DNA of 64,000 bases from Tsukamurella spumae (GCF_012396015.1 NZ_JAAXOQ010000022.1:1-64000), one strand, 5' to 3'. Positions 27,503 to 37,341 are shown, counted from the first letter of the stretch. The notes: generated by a model from the letters alone, not told the origin. Translations and numbers: made by a program.

Positions 27503-30079
27503 TCACAGAAATGTACGCAAGGCGGATCGATCGGAGACTCCGGCCTTCGCGAAGATCCGGTACAGATGTCCCTCGACGGTGCGCACGGACACGCCCAACT
27601 CACGCGCGATGTCCTTGTTGCTCAGGCCCGCCACGACCAGCGCGGTCACGTCTTCCTCCCGCGTTGTGAGCGTGAGGGTGCGCCTGGCCGCGCGCACCGC
27701 CGGCGTACTCTGCCCGGTTGCGGCTACGAGGCGGTTGAGCCGAGCGCGATGCGAATCGGCCTCGGGCGCGTCCGACTCCATGACGGCGTGCGCCGCAGCG
27801 TCCGCTGCCGCGCAGAGCAGTCCCAAGGTCTCGAACGCGTCCGCCGCATCCCGGAGCCGACTCGATGCGTGTCCCGCCAGACCGCGCGCGTGCAGGAGGA
27901 CGGCCCCGCTGTAGCGACTGCGCAGTCGCCGGTCCAATGCCGCAAGTCGGTCCGCGAGATTTCGATCCCCCAACCGCACGGCGAGGTGCAGCGCCAGCAC
28001 CTCACCTGCGTACGACTGCTGGGACCGGTAGACGGCAGCGGCGCGCATCGCCACATCGCGCGCTCCCGTGATGTTGCCGCGCGCCGCCGCGACGAACGCG
28101 CGGGTGAGCTCGAGCGAGGGCTGATAACAGACAAGGTTGGGCAGTACCGCTGCTTCGACGAGTTCGCACGCGGCACCCGCCGCCTCGGCGTCTCCGCGCT
28201 CGAATTCGGCGGACGCCAGGATGTGAGCCGCGAGCAGGTGCCACCCCGAATGGACGGGCTGCGCCAGCGACATGCGCAGCAGCCGCACCGCATCGTCGAG
28301 CTCGCCGCGCGCCAATGACACTCGTCCTTCCAGCATGTCGACGATGGCTTCGGCCGACTGCTCGCCGCCCGCACGGATCCGCCACCTCGCGATGACCGTG
28401 TCGGCCTCGTCCAGGGAGCCCTCGAGCACGTCCCCGAAAACCTGCCCCACGGCGATGTTGAACTGCACCAGACCCGTCGCCGACTGCGCGGCGAAGCCCT
28501 CCCCGCGCTTGACCACTGCTCGGAGCGACGCCGATTCCCCCGCCAGGCCGAAGTAGATCGCCGCTGTTCCCGCCAGGCTCACGGCCGCCTCAGGGAGGCC
28601 GTTCGGGGCCGCTAGCAGCCTGGGGGCGGCCTCGGCGAGCGACGATCCGTCGCCGAGGAAGAAACGCATCTGCGCCTCGATCCCCTCGATCACGTCCAGA
28701 ACGGGCGGCAGGGTGGCGATCGACCGGGCGCCGTCGAGCACCTTGAGCGCCGAGTCGGGGCGGGCCTCGTTCCAGTACAGACTCACCACCCGCAGGACTG
28801 CGACCCGGATCGCGAGCAACTCCCCGAGGTCCTGCTCGACGTACGGTGCCATCAGGGCCTCGACGTCGCCGCCGCGCCCCTGCCAGGTCAGCGCATCACC
28901 CAGGACCAGCGCTGCGGACACACCGCCTCCGTTCGCCACAGCCCACCTCGCGAGTTCCTCGCCAACCTCGAGTGCCGCCATCGCCGTCGCCCGACCGGCG
29001 GCGGTGCAGACCTGTTCGAGGTCGACGGGAAGGTCGGACTGGATCCGCAGCCGCGCGGCGCGCACGAGCGTCCGGGCGTCGGGCGCGGCACCGCCGGGGC
29101 CTCGTCGTCCCAATTGCTCGGCGAGCCGGCCCCGCAACGATCGCGCGCGAGTCACGCCGGTCCGTGCCCGGACGACGTCGCCGAGGAGCGGATGTTCGAC
29201 CCGAACGACGTGTCCGGAGCCCGCTGAATCGATGATCACCAGCCTGCGGGATTCCAGTTCCGCCATGGCGGCGGTGCCTCCCGCGGCGACGACCGCATCG
29301 AGGGCCAGTTCCTCTGCGAGCGCGATCATGGCGAGCGTATCGGACGCTTCGGCGGACAGCCCCGTCAGCCGCTGAGCGAACAGTTCCGCGAGATCGGATC
29401 CCATTTCGAGCGCGCCATCCAAACGCCATGTCCCGTGGTGTGCCACCACCGCTCCCGTATCCATGCAGACCCGGACCAGGTTGCTCACGATGAGGGGAAC
29501 GCCCTGCGCGTAGCGGTGCAGTGCCTCGACGGCTTCAGGCTCGACACGGCCGCCCAGGAGAGCGCACACGAGCTCCTCACTCTGATCGCGATCGAAGCGC
29601 TGCAGCGTGATCCGCCGGAGATGCCCGTCCTTCCACAGCCGCGCGATCGGGTCGGGAAGCTGTTCACCCGCCCTGGCGGTGACGATGACCGGCCCTCGAC
29701 GGGCGAGGACGTACTGCTGGACGACGATAGCGGTGAGCGCGTCCAGCAGGTGCGCATCGTCGACCACGAGCAATCGGTGCGCCTCGTCGGCGAGCGACCG
29801 GTGAGCCGCGGCGAGCAGCCCGATGGGATCCATCTCCGCGCGAACAGCGACGAGGTGCCCCAATGCGCCCAGCGGAATGGCTCGCGTCGACTCCGTGCCG
29901 GCCACCCATCGTGCATCGACCGAGGGCGCGAATCTCCGGGCGACGGTGCGCGCGAGCACCGTCTTGCCCGTCCCCGGCTCGCCCACGATCAGCGCGCCGC
30001 CGTTGGCCCCGGATACCGCGAGCATTGCCTCGGACGTTTCCACACCCCGCCCGACGATCGCCGACTCCCCCGCATCCAC
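27503..30079 (-). CDS. Large ATP-binding LuxR-family regulator
   Basis: 858 residues. The N-terminal AAA/NB-ARC-like ATPase shows Walker A GEPGTGKT near residues 33-40 and Walker B LLVVDDAH. The middle 500 residues are helical, with the spacing of TPR-like repeats. The C-terminus is a LuxR helix-turn-helix (LTTREEDVTALVVAGLSNKDIARELGVSVRTVEGHLYRIFAKAGV). This is the MalT/LAL architecture, in which ligand and ATP drive oligomerisation and DNA binding. It is divergent from the small secreted protein at 30227 and convergent with that at 26969, which are plausible targets. Confidence 0.9.
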   Translation of the reverse strand: MDAGESAIVGRGVETSEAMLAVSGANGGALIVGEPGTGKTVLARTVARRFAPSVDARWVAGTESTRAIPLGALGHLVAVRAEMDPIGLLAAAHRSLADEAHRLLVVDDAHLLDALTAIVVQQYVLARRGPVIVTARAGEQLPDPIARLWKDGHLRRITLQRFDRDQSEELVCALLGGRVEPEAVEALHRYAQGVPLIVSNLVRVCMDTGAVVAHHGTWRLDGALEMGSDLAELFAQRLTGLSAEASDTLAMIALAEELALDAVVAAGGTAAMAELESRRLVIIDSAGSGHVVRVEHPLLGDVVRARTGVTRARSLRGRLAEQLGRRGPGGAAPDARTLVRAARLRIQSDLPVDLEQVCTAAGRATAMAALEVGEELARWAVANGGGVSAALVLGDALTWQGRGGDVEALMAPYVEQDLGELLAIRVAVLRVVSLYWNEARPDSALKVLDGARSIATLPPVLDVIEGIEAQMRFFLGDGSSLAEAAPRLLAAPNGLPEAAVSLAGTAAIYFGLAGESASLRAVVKRGEGFAAQSATGLVQFNIAVGQVFGDVLEGSLDEADTVIARWRIRAGGEQSAEAIVDMLEGRVSLARGELDDAVRLLRMSLAQPVHSGWHLLAAHILASAEFERGDAEAAGAACELVEAAVLPNLVCYQPSLELTRAFVAAARGNITGARDVAMRAAAVYRSQQSYAGEVLALHLAVRLGDRNLADRLAALDRRLRSRYSGAVLLHARGLAGHASSRLRDAADAFETLGLLCAAADAAAHAVMESDAPEADSHRARLNRLVAATGQSTPAVRAARRTLTLTTREEDVTALVVAGLSNKDIARELGVSVRTVEGHLYRIFAKAGVSDRSALRTFL

Positions 30080-30226
30080 GGCAGAATTCTATATCCGTAC
30101 TTCGTACGAATCCCCGGTTCCGAGCGCTCGCACCACCGTTTTCGAGTAGCGGACCACTCGTGTGCTCCACGGACTATCGCGCCATTGTTCAAAGCGCACA
30201 ATCCCTCATCCACTGAAGGAGCCCTC

Positions 30227-30589
30227 ATGACGCTCAATCACAAGGTCACGGCCGCACTACTCGGCATTCTCGGCGCGATTCCGCTGACCTTCCTCGGCAG
30301 CGGCGCCAGTTCCGCCGAACCGGCGAACGTCGGATTCGACGAGCCCGTCGCCACCCCCGTCGGCGCGAAGATCTTCGTCCGCAACTGGGGCTACGGCGAC
30401 GCCGGCTGGTGCACGTACCACTCCCGCCCCAAGGGGGCGAGTTTCGACGACGTGCGGATCGGGTTCCGTCTGCCCTCGGCCGGCCGGTACGACGTCTACG
30501 TGTACGGAGCGCGGCCGACGGGCAAGCACTACATCATCGGCGTGGACTGCACCAACGCCGCGCCGCACAGCCGCGAAACGATCTACTGA
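30227..30589 (+). CDS. Small secreted protein
   Basis: 120 residues from the ATG at 30227 with GAAGGAG 6 bases upstream. A signal peptide (ALLGILGAIPLTFLGSGASSAEP) is followed by a domain of about 90 residues with two cysteines (GWCTYH, GVDCTN) likely to form a disulfide. The mature sequence SAGRYDVYVYGARPTGKHYI suggests a small beta sandwich. Function unknown. Its promoter region is shared with the divergent LuxR regulator, 147 bases away. Confidence 0.72.
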   Translation: MTLNHKVTAALLGILGAIPLTFLGSGASSAEPANVGFDEPVATPVGAKIFVRNWGYGDAGWCTYHSRPKGASFDDVRIGFRLPSAGRYDVYVYGARPTGKHYIIGVDCTNAAPHSRETIY

Positions 30590-30656
30590 CCGTCCGGAAC
30601 CGCGGCGCCGGGCGCCACCCGGGCGTACCGTCGAACCGTTCGATGGAGGTACCTCG

Positions 30657-32081
30657 ATGGGCGGGTGGCACCGCAGGGCCGCGAGCGCGGCCAGCGGACT
30701 CCGTAGTCTCGGCGCGGACGCCGACGCCGCGGAGCCGCTGAACGAGCCCACCGCGTCACACGGCACCGACCGCGACCCGGCCCCGGTCGGGACCGGCGGG
30801 CGGGTCACGCCCCGCACCGTCGGCACACTCTTCCGGCATACCTGGCACCACGCGGACGCCATGTTCGACGATGCCGCCCGGCTCGGCGAGGTGGTTCGGT
30901 ACCGCTACCCCGCAAACCCGGGCCAGACGGTCGTGATCAGCAATCCAGCGCACGTGCGGGCCCTCCTGACTGCGAACCCCAGGTTCGCCGACACTGCGGC
31001 GCGGTTGTATCCGATTCGGCCCGTGGTGGGTCGCAGCTCCGTCCTCACCTCGGTCGGGCCGTGGCATGCGCACCAGCGCGACCTGCTGCTACCACGTTTC
31101 CACGGCGTCTCCCTCGCGGGACATCGCGCGGCGCTGGAGACCGCAACCGACAGAGCCCTGTCCACACTTCCGATCGGCACCGCCCGATTGGCACGGATCG
31201 CCGAGTCGGTCGCCCTCGACGTGATCCTGACGTCGCTGCTGGGGCCCAGGGAGCAGCTGACCGACGCCGAGACCCACCTGCGCGGTGTCTCCGAGTTCCT
31301 CCTGTGGGCATCCGGCCGCCACATCGCCAGGGTCGCCCAGATGGTCAACTCTCCGTGGCGCGACGCCCAGCTACTCAACCGGCCACCGATGTGGCTCTGG
31401 CACCGCAACCTTCGACACGTGATCTCCGAACGCCGCCGCTCGCCGGACCCAGGCGACGACGTCCTCGGACTCCTCTTGCGGGCGCACGCCCCTGACGGTT
31501 CCGCCCTGACCGACGCCGAGATCTCCGACGAATTGCTCACGCTGCTCCTGGGCGGACACGAGACCACTGGCAACGCGGTGGCCTGGACATTCGAGCGGCT
31601 GACGCGACACCGCCGGGCATATCACGCCGTACGCGACGCCGCATTGGCCGGCGAGGACGATGTCGTGCAATCCGCCGTCCTCGAGTCGCTCCGGAGCCGG
31701 CCGGTTGTCCCCTATATCACGCGGGAACTCATGGTGCCGTGGCGATTCGGTGACCACATCGTGCCGGCGGGCACGGTCGCCGAGATCAGCGTGCTGCTGC
31801 TCCATCACCGAGATGACCTCTACCCCAGGCCGTTCGCCTTCACCCCGGAGCGATTTCACGACGCTCGACCAGCCCCGTTCACCTTGCTCCCGTTCGGCGG
31901 AGGACATCGACGATGCCTCGGCGCCCCGCTCGCGAACGCCGAGATCACCTATCTCGTGCGAGAGATTCTGCGCCGAACCGAGCTCCGCACCCACGATCGC
32001 CCAGGCGAGCCCGCACGGCACCGCAATGTCACCATGGTTCCCGCGGCCGGCGCCAGAGTTCAGGTGCTCTCGGTGCGTTAG
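30657..32081 (+). CDS. Cytochrome P450
   Basis: A 474-residue heme monooxygenase. The I-helix oxygen-binding motif GGHETT, the K-helix E-x-x-R in ESLRSR, and the heme loop FGGGHRRCLGAP with the thiolate Cys420 are all present. The ATG has GGAGG 6-7 bases upstream. The sequence style recalls the mycobacterial CYP138-like group, but the substrate is unknown. No ferredoxin or reductase gene is adjacent. Its TAG stop overlaps the TAA of the convergent yggS-family gene, so the two coding regions share four bases. Confidence 0.93.
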   Translation: MGGWHRRAASAASGLRSLGADADAAEPLNEPTASHGTDRDPAPVGTGGRVTPRTVGTLFRHTWHHADAMFDDAARLGEVVRYRYPANPGQTVVISNPAHVRALLTANPRFADTAARLYPIRPVVGRSSVLTSVGPWHAHQRDLLLPRFHGVSLAGHRAALETATDRALSTLPIGTARLARIAESVALDVILTSLLGPREQLTDAETHLRGVSEFLLWASGRHIARVAQMVNSPWRDAQLLNRPPMWLWHRNLRHVISERRRSPDPGDDVLGLLLRAHAPDGSALTDAEISDELLTLLLGGHETTGNAVAWTFERLTRHRRAYHAVRDAALAGEDDVVQSAVLESLRSRPVVPYITRELMVPWRFGDHIVPAGTVAEISVLLLHHRDDLYPRPFAFTPERFHDARPAPFTLLPFGGGHRRCLGAPLANAEITYLVREILRRTELRTHDRPGEPARHRNVTMVPAAGARVQVLSVR

Positions 32082-32821
32082 CGCTCGGCGGGCCAGTAGT
32101 GGCTGTCGGGCAGCGCGCGCGAGCCGAAGATCGCCTGGCCCACCCGCACGCAGGTCGAGCCCTCCTCGACGGCCAGCTCGTAATCGCCGGACATGCCCAT
32201 CGAGAGCTCGGTGAACTCGGGCCACTTGTCCAGCGACCGGTCGCGCACCCCGCGCAGCACCCGGAAGCACTCACGCACCCGGGCCTCGTCGGAGGAGAAC
32301 TCCGCGAGGGTCATGAACCCCCGCACGCGCAGCGATGTGAACGTGGGCAGCGCCTCGAGGAACGCCGGCACCTCGGCGGGCGGCAAGCCGTACTTCTGCT
32401 CCTCCGCCGACGTGTTCACCTGCACGTACACGTCGAGTCCCCGGCCCAGGGCCTGCAGCCGACGGTCGAGCGCCTCCGCCACCCGCAGGCTGTCGAGGGC
32501 CTGGAACTCCGCGGCGACGGCCGCGACGTCCTTCGCCTTGTTCGTCTGCAGGTGCCCGATCACCGACCACGACACGTCGAGGTCCGCCATCTCGGCGCTC
32601 TTGCGCTTGGCCTCCTGCGGCTTGTTCTCGCCGAGCTCCCGGCAGCCCGCCGCGACAGCGAGGCGCAGCCGCTCCTGGGGCACCGTCTTGCTGACGGGCA
32701 GCAGTCGCACGTCCGACGGTGACCGCCCCGCCCGGACCGCAGCCGCGTCGATGCGGCGCAGGACCTCCGCGATGTTCGCCTCGAACGCTTCGACGGTCTG
32801 CGGGGGCGGGTACGAGCTCAT
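32078..32821 (-). CDS. YggS/PLPBP-family pyridoxal phosphate homeostasis protein
   Basis: 247 residues forming a single-domain PLP-binding TIM barrel. The PLP lysine is Lys45 in LPVSKTV. Family signatures GENKPQEAKRKSAEM, WSVIGHLQTNKAKD and LSMGMSGDYELAVEEGST follow. It has no known catalysis and buffers PLP and amino-acid balance. In many actinobacteria the gene sits in the cell-division cluster; here it is isolated between a P450 and the fused flavoenzyme. Confidence 0.93.
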   Translation of the reverse strand: MSSYPPPQTVEAFEANIAEVLRRIDAAAVRAGRSPSDVRLLPVSKTVPQERLRLAVAAGCRELGENKPQEAKRKSAEMADLDVSWSVIGHLQTNKAKDVAAVAAEFQALDSLRVAEALDRRLQALGRGLDVYVQVNTSAEEQKYGLPPAEVPAFLEALPTFTSLRVRGFMTLAEFSSDEARVRECFRVLRGVRDRSLDKWPEFTELSMGMSGDYELAVEEGSTCVRVGQAIFGSRALPDSHYWPAER

Positions 32822-32869
32822 GGGTCGAGCCTATCGGCCGGTCGCTGCGACCGTCTCGCGCGCCGAGGC

Positions 32870-34480
32870 TCAGCCCGCGCGCCGGGCGCGCAGCACGCGA
32901 TCGTCGACGTGCCGGCCCGCGGACGCCGCCCCGGCCGGACGAGTGCGCGTGTCGTTGATCTCGATGGTCCAGGCGGGATCGGCATCGAGCTCCGCCACGA
33001 TGTCGTCGATACCGACGTAGGCGTCCGGATCGAACGGCACGTGCCCGTGCCGGTGTGCACGCATCGCGTCGGGATCGTGGCTGAGGACGATCAGCGTTCC
33101 GCCGGGCGCGACGGCACCGAGCATGCTGAGCACCCCGCGCCCATCGGGGGTCCGCGGGATCGACGCGTACGCGGCCGTCACGAGGTCGAACGCACCCGCG
33201 GATCCAGGCTCTTCCACGAGAAACGGATCGCGCGCGTTGGCATCGGCCAGCCGGCACGTGACGGGCAGATCGCGACGCCGCGCCTCGGCGCCGATGCGGT
33301 CCAGCGCCTGGGACGAGATATCGGTCGCGGTCACGTCCCAGCCCTGTTCGGCGAGCCAGAGCGCATCGCCTCCTTCTCCGGCCCCGACGTCGAGCGCCCT
33401 GCCGACGCGCAGGCCTGTGGCCTCGACGACCAACGAGCCGTTCGGATTCCCACTCCAGATCGCGTCACCGCCGTAGCGGTGGTCCCAGTCCGTCGCGGAG
33501 CCGGACGGGCGCGCCGCGGCGTGCAGGTCCTCGGTCGCGAGGTCGATCGCCACCGCGCCGCCGACCCGAGCGCCGTGCGCGGCCGCGGAGAGCACCTGCT
33601 GACCGGGTTCGGTGATGCTTCCCACTGCGTACACCCCGTCGATCGCGGTGGCGCCCATCGGATCGACCTCGATCACCTCGCCCATACCGCTCGCGTGCGC
33701 CGAAGCCTGCACACCGATGCCGGCGACGGGGCCGGATCGCGGATGAAAGCGCGTTCCCACCAGCATGGCGTCCGCGTCCACGCGGGTGCCGTCGGCGAGT
33801 TCGACGCCGGCGAAACCGCCGCCAGCGGCGACGATCACCCGCCGCGCCGTCGCGGCGAGACGGACGTCGATCCCGGCGCTGCGAAGGGCCTGCAGCTCCG
33901 CGTCGATGATCTCGACTCCATCGGCGATGACCACGGTGAGCCGGTCGCTCAGTTGCCGCATCAGCGGGACCGCGTGCAGCCCCATCGGGTGGGTGACCAG
34001 CTGGACGAGGCGCTGGTCCCGGACCTCGAAGCCGTGGCAGAACGGGCAGTGGAAGACCGCGCGGCCCCAGTGCTCCTCCAACCCCTCGACCTCGGGCAGC
34101 TCGTCGGACAGTCCCGTCGCGACGACGATGCGGCGCGCCACGATCTCGGTGCCCTCGGCGAGTTCGACCGCGAACGCACCGGCCGCACCGGTCACCCGCG
34201 TCACCCGGCCGGAGAGCACTTCGACGCCGTACCCGCGCACCTCCGCGCGCCCCGCCGCGAGGAGCTCCGCGGGATCGGTGCCGTCGCGGCCGAGGAAGCT
34301 GTGCATGCGCTCGGCTCGCGCGTTGCGCGGCTCTCCGGAGTCGACCACGATCACCGACCGGCGCTGACGCCCGAGTTGGAGCGCGGCGGCGAGCCCGGCC
34401 GCGGAACCGCCGATGACGGCGACATCGCAATGGCGGACGAACGAGGGCGCGGATTCCGTGGCGGCGTGGTGTTCACTCAT
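32870..34480 (-). CDS. Fused thioredoxin-reductase-like dithiol oxidoreductase and SAM methyltransferase
   Basis: 536 residues in two domains. Residues 1 to about 320 are a low-molecular-weight thioredoxin-reductase fold with FAD motif AVIGGSAAGLAAALQLGR and the redox pair Cys145-Cys148 in FHCPFCHGFE. That C-x-x-C-H-G form is seen in the dithiol oxidases GliT and HlmI. Residues from about 335 are a class I SAM-dependent methyltransferase (WSGNPNGSLV, then ALDVGAGEGGDALWLAEQGW). Fusions of this kind are known in Mycobacteriales without firm function. An oxidase joined to a methyltransferase could handle toxic dithiols by closing or S-methylating them; that is inference. The ATG at 34480 faces its likely regulator. 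Confidence 0.88.
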   Translation of the reverse strand: MSEHHAATESAPSFVRHCDVAVIGGSAAGLAAALQLGRQRRSVIVVDSGEPRNARAERMHSFLGRDGTDPAELLAAGRAEVRGYGVEVLSGRVTRVTGAAGAFAVELAEGTEIVARRIVVATGLSDELPEVEGLEEHWGRAVFHCPFCHGFEVRDQRLVQLVTHPMGLHAVPLMRQLSDRLTVVIADGVEIIDAELQALRSAGIDVRLAATARRVIVAAGGGFAGVELADGTRVDADAMLVGTRFHPRSGPVAGIGVQASAHASGMGEVIEVDPMGATAIDGVYAVGSITEPGQQVLSAAAHGARVGGAVAIDLATEDLHAAARPSGSATDWDHRYGGDAIWSGNPNGSLVVEATGLRVGRALDVGAGEGGDALWLAEQGWDVTATDISSQALDRIGAEARRRDLPVTCRLADANARDPFLVEEPGSAGAFDLVTAAYASIPRTPDGRGVLSMLGAVAPGGTLIVLSHDPDAMRAHRHGHVPFDPDAYVGIDDIVAELDADPAWTIEINDTRTRPAGAASAGRHVDDRVLRARRAG

Positions 34481-34548
34481 GCCTTCGACCGTAGATCTCT
34501 CCTGCGGAATATGCCATGCTTCTTGCACAATCAGCAAAGGAGGTCGGT

Positions 34549-35115
34549 GTGAGCCAACTCAGCACGATCGAAGCCGTCGTCCGGGCCCGCCTGCGCAGCC
34601 TGCGCACCACGCTCGGCCTGTCCCTGGACGAGCTCGCCGCGCGGACGAACCTCAGCCCGTCCACGATCAGCCGGATCGAGACCGGCAAGCGCGCGATCAG
34701 CCTGGACGTGTTGCTTCCGCTGGCCACGGGGCTCAACGTCGGGCTGGACGCGCTGTTGGACACCAGTGACGACGCGGACGTGGTCATCCGCCCCGTACCG
34801 AGCCGGTCCACGGGCAGGACGATGTGGGCGCTCAGCAAGCCCGGCGGTAGCACGCAAGCGCTGAAGGCGCTGATCGAGCCGACCGCCGCCCGACCGCGTC
34901 AGCAGGTGCACCCCGGGCACGACTGGCTGTTCGTGCTCAGCGGAGAACTCCTCCTGCTCCTCGGCGACCGCGAGATCACCGTCGCCGCCGGGGAAGCGGC
35001 AGAGTTCGCCACGATGACCCCGCACGCCTTCGCCGCGATCGGCGGCCCCACCGAGATCCTCATGATCTTCGATCGCGACGGTCAGCGCGCGCACGTGCAC
35101 AGCGAGGGCGACTGA
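34549..35115 (+). CDS. XRE-family regulator with C-terminal cupin domain
   Basis: 188 residues from a GTG at 34549 with AAAGGAGG 5 bases upstream. The N-terminal helix-turn-helix (LSLDELAARTNLSPSTISRIETGKR) is followed by a small-molecule-binding cupin (HPGHDWLFVLSGELLLLLGD and MTPHAFAAIGG). Regulators of this type often control the gene they face. Here that is the fused oxidoreductase-methyltransferase, 68 bases away across a shared promoter region. Confidence 0.88.
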   Translation: MSQLSTIEAVVRARLRSLRTTLGLSLDELAARTNLSPSTISRIETGKRAISLDVLLPLATGLNVGLDALLDTSDDADVVIRPVPSRSTGRTMWALSKPGGSTQALKALIEPTAARPRQQVHPGHDWLFVLSGELLLLLGDREITVAAGEAAEFATMTPHAFAAIGGPTEILMIFDRDGQRAHVHSEGD

Positions 35116-35160
35116 CAGCACCGCCCGCGGATGCCGGCCCGCGGCCGGTACAGTGGCCTC

Positions 35161-35403
35161 ATGATCCGACTGGTTATCGCCGCAGGTGCGGGCTACGTGC
35201 TGGGCACCAAGGCCGGGCGCCGCCGGTACGAGCAGATCAACCGCACCGCGAAGGCCATCGCCACCAGCCCGGCCACGAAGAAGGCCGTGGAGATCGGGCG
35301 CCGCAAGCTCGCCGAGCAGCTCAACCCCGATCCGAAGATGCGCACCATGCGCGAGATCGACGCGCAGACGGTGATCTACTCCCCCAAGACCGACCTGGAC
35401 TGA
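35161..35403 (+). CDS. Small YtxH-like membrane protein
   Basis: 80 residues. A short N-terminal hydrophobic stretch (MIRLVIAAGAGYVLGTKAGR) is followed by a basic amphipathic helix and an acidic tail. The glycine-bearing helix ending in a GTKAGRRRYEQI motif is common in small actinobacterial proteins beside housekeeping genes. The ATG at 35161 lies 6 bases after TACAGT, so its message is probably leaderless. Its function is unknown. Confidence 0.75.
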   Translation: MIRLVIAAGAGYVLGTKAGRRRYEQINRTAKAIATSPATKKAVEIGRRKLAEQLNPDPKMRTMREIDAQTVIYSPKTDLD

Positions 35404-35415
35404 CCGCGCCGAACG

Positions 35416-37341
35416 TCAGAAGCCCGAGTCGCCCACGGCCATCTTGAGCAGGCTCTGCCGGTAGCTCTCCAGCGCCACCAGGTCGCCGAACAGGCGGTTG
35501 TAGTCACCGTCGGCCCCCGGCGACATGCGCCGCAGCTTGGACTTGAGGTCGGCCACCTGGGCACCGACCCACACCTCCTGCAGCCGCGCCATCACGGACT
35601 CCACGTACCGCGGCGACGGGTCGCCGGCCACCTGCAGGGGCTCCACCGCCAGTTCGGTGACCAGCGGTTCCAGCACCGGGCCGTCGACGGTGCGCACCAC
35701 GGTGTCGACCCACTCCGGGCCGCCGAGGCCCGCGGCGATCCCGCCCGCGGCCTCGATCGCCAGCCGCACCGCGCGGTACGCGGGGTCGGTGAACATGTCG
35801 TCGGACAGAGCGTCGAACACCATGCCCGCCAGCGCGGGCACCTGCAGCGCGGCCTTGAGCACCTCGCGCTGCACCCACAGCACCGGGTCGCTCGGGTCCG
35901 GGCGCTGCGGCCCCGTCGGGCGGGGTGCCGGGGCCTCGGGGACCGCCTCCCGGACCCGGTTGTTCGACGGTGCCGGCGCCCCCGGCCCGGGACGTCCCTC
36001 GCCACGGCGGATGCGCGCGGACTCCTCGCGCACGCGGCGCAGCACCTGTGTGACGTCGTCCCAGCCGACCCACCCGGCCAGCTGGCGGGCGTACTCGTCC
36101 CGCAGCGCCATGTCCTTGATCCGGGCGACGACGGGCACCGAACGGCGCAACGCGTGGACCCGCCCCTCGGCGGTATCGAGGTCGAACTCCGTGATCAGCG
36201 TCTTCACCGCGAACTCGAACATCGGCACGCGCTGGGCGATGAGGTCGCGGACCGCCTCGTCGCCGCGGCGCTGCCGCAGCTCGCACGGGTCCATCCCGTC
36301 GGGGGCGACGGCCACGAAGGTCTGCCCGGCGATCTTCTGGTCGCCGTCGAACGCCTTCATCGCGGCGGCCCGGCCCGCCTCGTCGCCGTCGAAGGTGTAG
36401 ATGACCTCACCGCGGAAGTAGCTGTCGTCCATCATGAGCCGCCGCACGAGCGAGACGTGGTCCTCACCGAACGCGGTGCCGCAGGACGCGACGGCGGTCT
36501 CCACGCCGGCGGAGTGCATCGCCATGACGTCGGTGTAGCCCTCGACGACCACCACCTGATGCCCCTTGGCGATGTGCTTCTTCGCGTGGTCGAGCCCGAA
36601 CAGCACCTGGGACTTCTTGTAGAGCATGGTCTCCGGCGTGTTCATGTACTTGCCGAGATTGTCGTCGTCGAACAGCTTGCGCGCGCCGAACCCGATGACG
36701 TCACCGCCGAGGTTGCGGATCGGCCACAGCAACCGGCGGTGGAACCGGTCGATCGGGCCGCGCTGCCCCTGCTTGGACAGCCCCGCGGCCTCGAGCTCCT
36801 TGACGTCGAAGCCCTGGCGCAGCAGCGCCTTCGTCATCGTGTCCCAGCCCGACGGCGCGTACCCGCAGCCGTAGAACCGCGCGTCCTCTTCGGTGAACTC
36901 GCGCTCGGCCAAGTAGGCGCGCGCGATCTCCGCCTCGGGCGTGCGCAACTGCTCGGCGTAGAACTTCTGCGCGGCCGTGTTCGCGGCCACGAGGCGCATG
37001 CGGGTGCCGCGGTCCTGCTTCGGGCCGGAGCCGCCGCCCTCGTAGCTGATGTGGATGCCGACCTTGTCGGCCAGCTGTTCGACCGCCTCCACGAACGGGA
37101 CGTGCTCGATCTTCTGCAGGAACGAGATGACGTCGCCGCCCTCGCCGCAGCCGAAGCAGTGGAAGAAGCCCTGCGTGGGCCGCACGTGGAAGCTGGGGGT
37201 CTTCTCGTCGTGGAACGGGCACAGGCCCTTCATCGACCCCACGCCGGCGGGCCGCAGCGCCACGTACTCGCCGACGACGTCCTCGATGCGCGCACGGTCG
37301 CGGATCGCCGCGATGTCACGCTCCGGGATTCTGCCGACCAC
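35416..37341 (-). CDS. dnaG: DNA primase
   Basis: 641 residues. It makes RNA primers for replication with DnaB helicase. The N-terminal zinc domain has Cys41-x2-His44 and Cys62-x2-Cys65 (CPFHDEKTPSF...FHCFGCGEGG). The central TOPRIM domain shows VVVVEGYTDVMAMHSAG and YTFDGDEAG with the metal-binding acids. The C-terminal helical domain contacts DnaB. The GTG start lies 7 bases after TACACT, so the transcript is probably leaderless. It is followed, as in mycobacteria, with dgt just upstream on the same strand. Confidence 0.97.
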   Translation of the reverse strand: MVGRIPERDIAAIRDRARIEDVVGEYVALRPAGVGSMKGLCPFHDEKTPSFHVRPTQGFFHCFGCGEGGDVISFLQKIEHVPFVEAVEQLADKVGIHISYEGGGSGPKQDRGTRMRLVAANTAAQKFYAEQLRTPEAEIARAYLAEREFTEEDARFYGCGYAPSGWDTMTKALLRQGFDVKELEAAGLSKQGQRGPIDRFHRRLLWPIRNLGGDVIGFGARKLFDDDNLGKYMNTPETMLYKKSQVLFGLDHAKKHIAKGHQVVVVEGYTDVMAMHSAGVETAVASCGTAFGEDHVSLVRRLMMDDSYFRGEVIYTFDGDEAGRAAAMKAFDGDQKIAGQTFVAVAPDGMDPCELRQRRGDEAVRDLIAQRVPMFEFAVKTLITEFDLDTAEGRVHALRRSVPVVARIKDMALRDEYARQLAGWVGWDDVTQVLRRVREESARIRRGEGRPGPGAPAPSNNRVREAVPEAPAPRPTGPQRPDPSDPVLWVQREVLKAALQVPALAGMVFDALSDDMFTDPAYRAVRLAIEAAGGIAAGLGGPEWVDTVVRTVDGPVLEPLVTELAVEPLQVAGDPSPRYVESVMARLQEVWVGAQVADLKSKLRRMSPGADGDYNRLFGDLVALESYRQSLLKMAVGDSGF

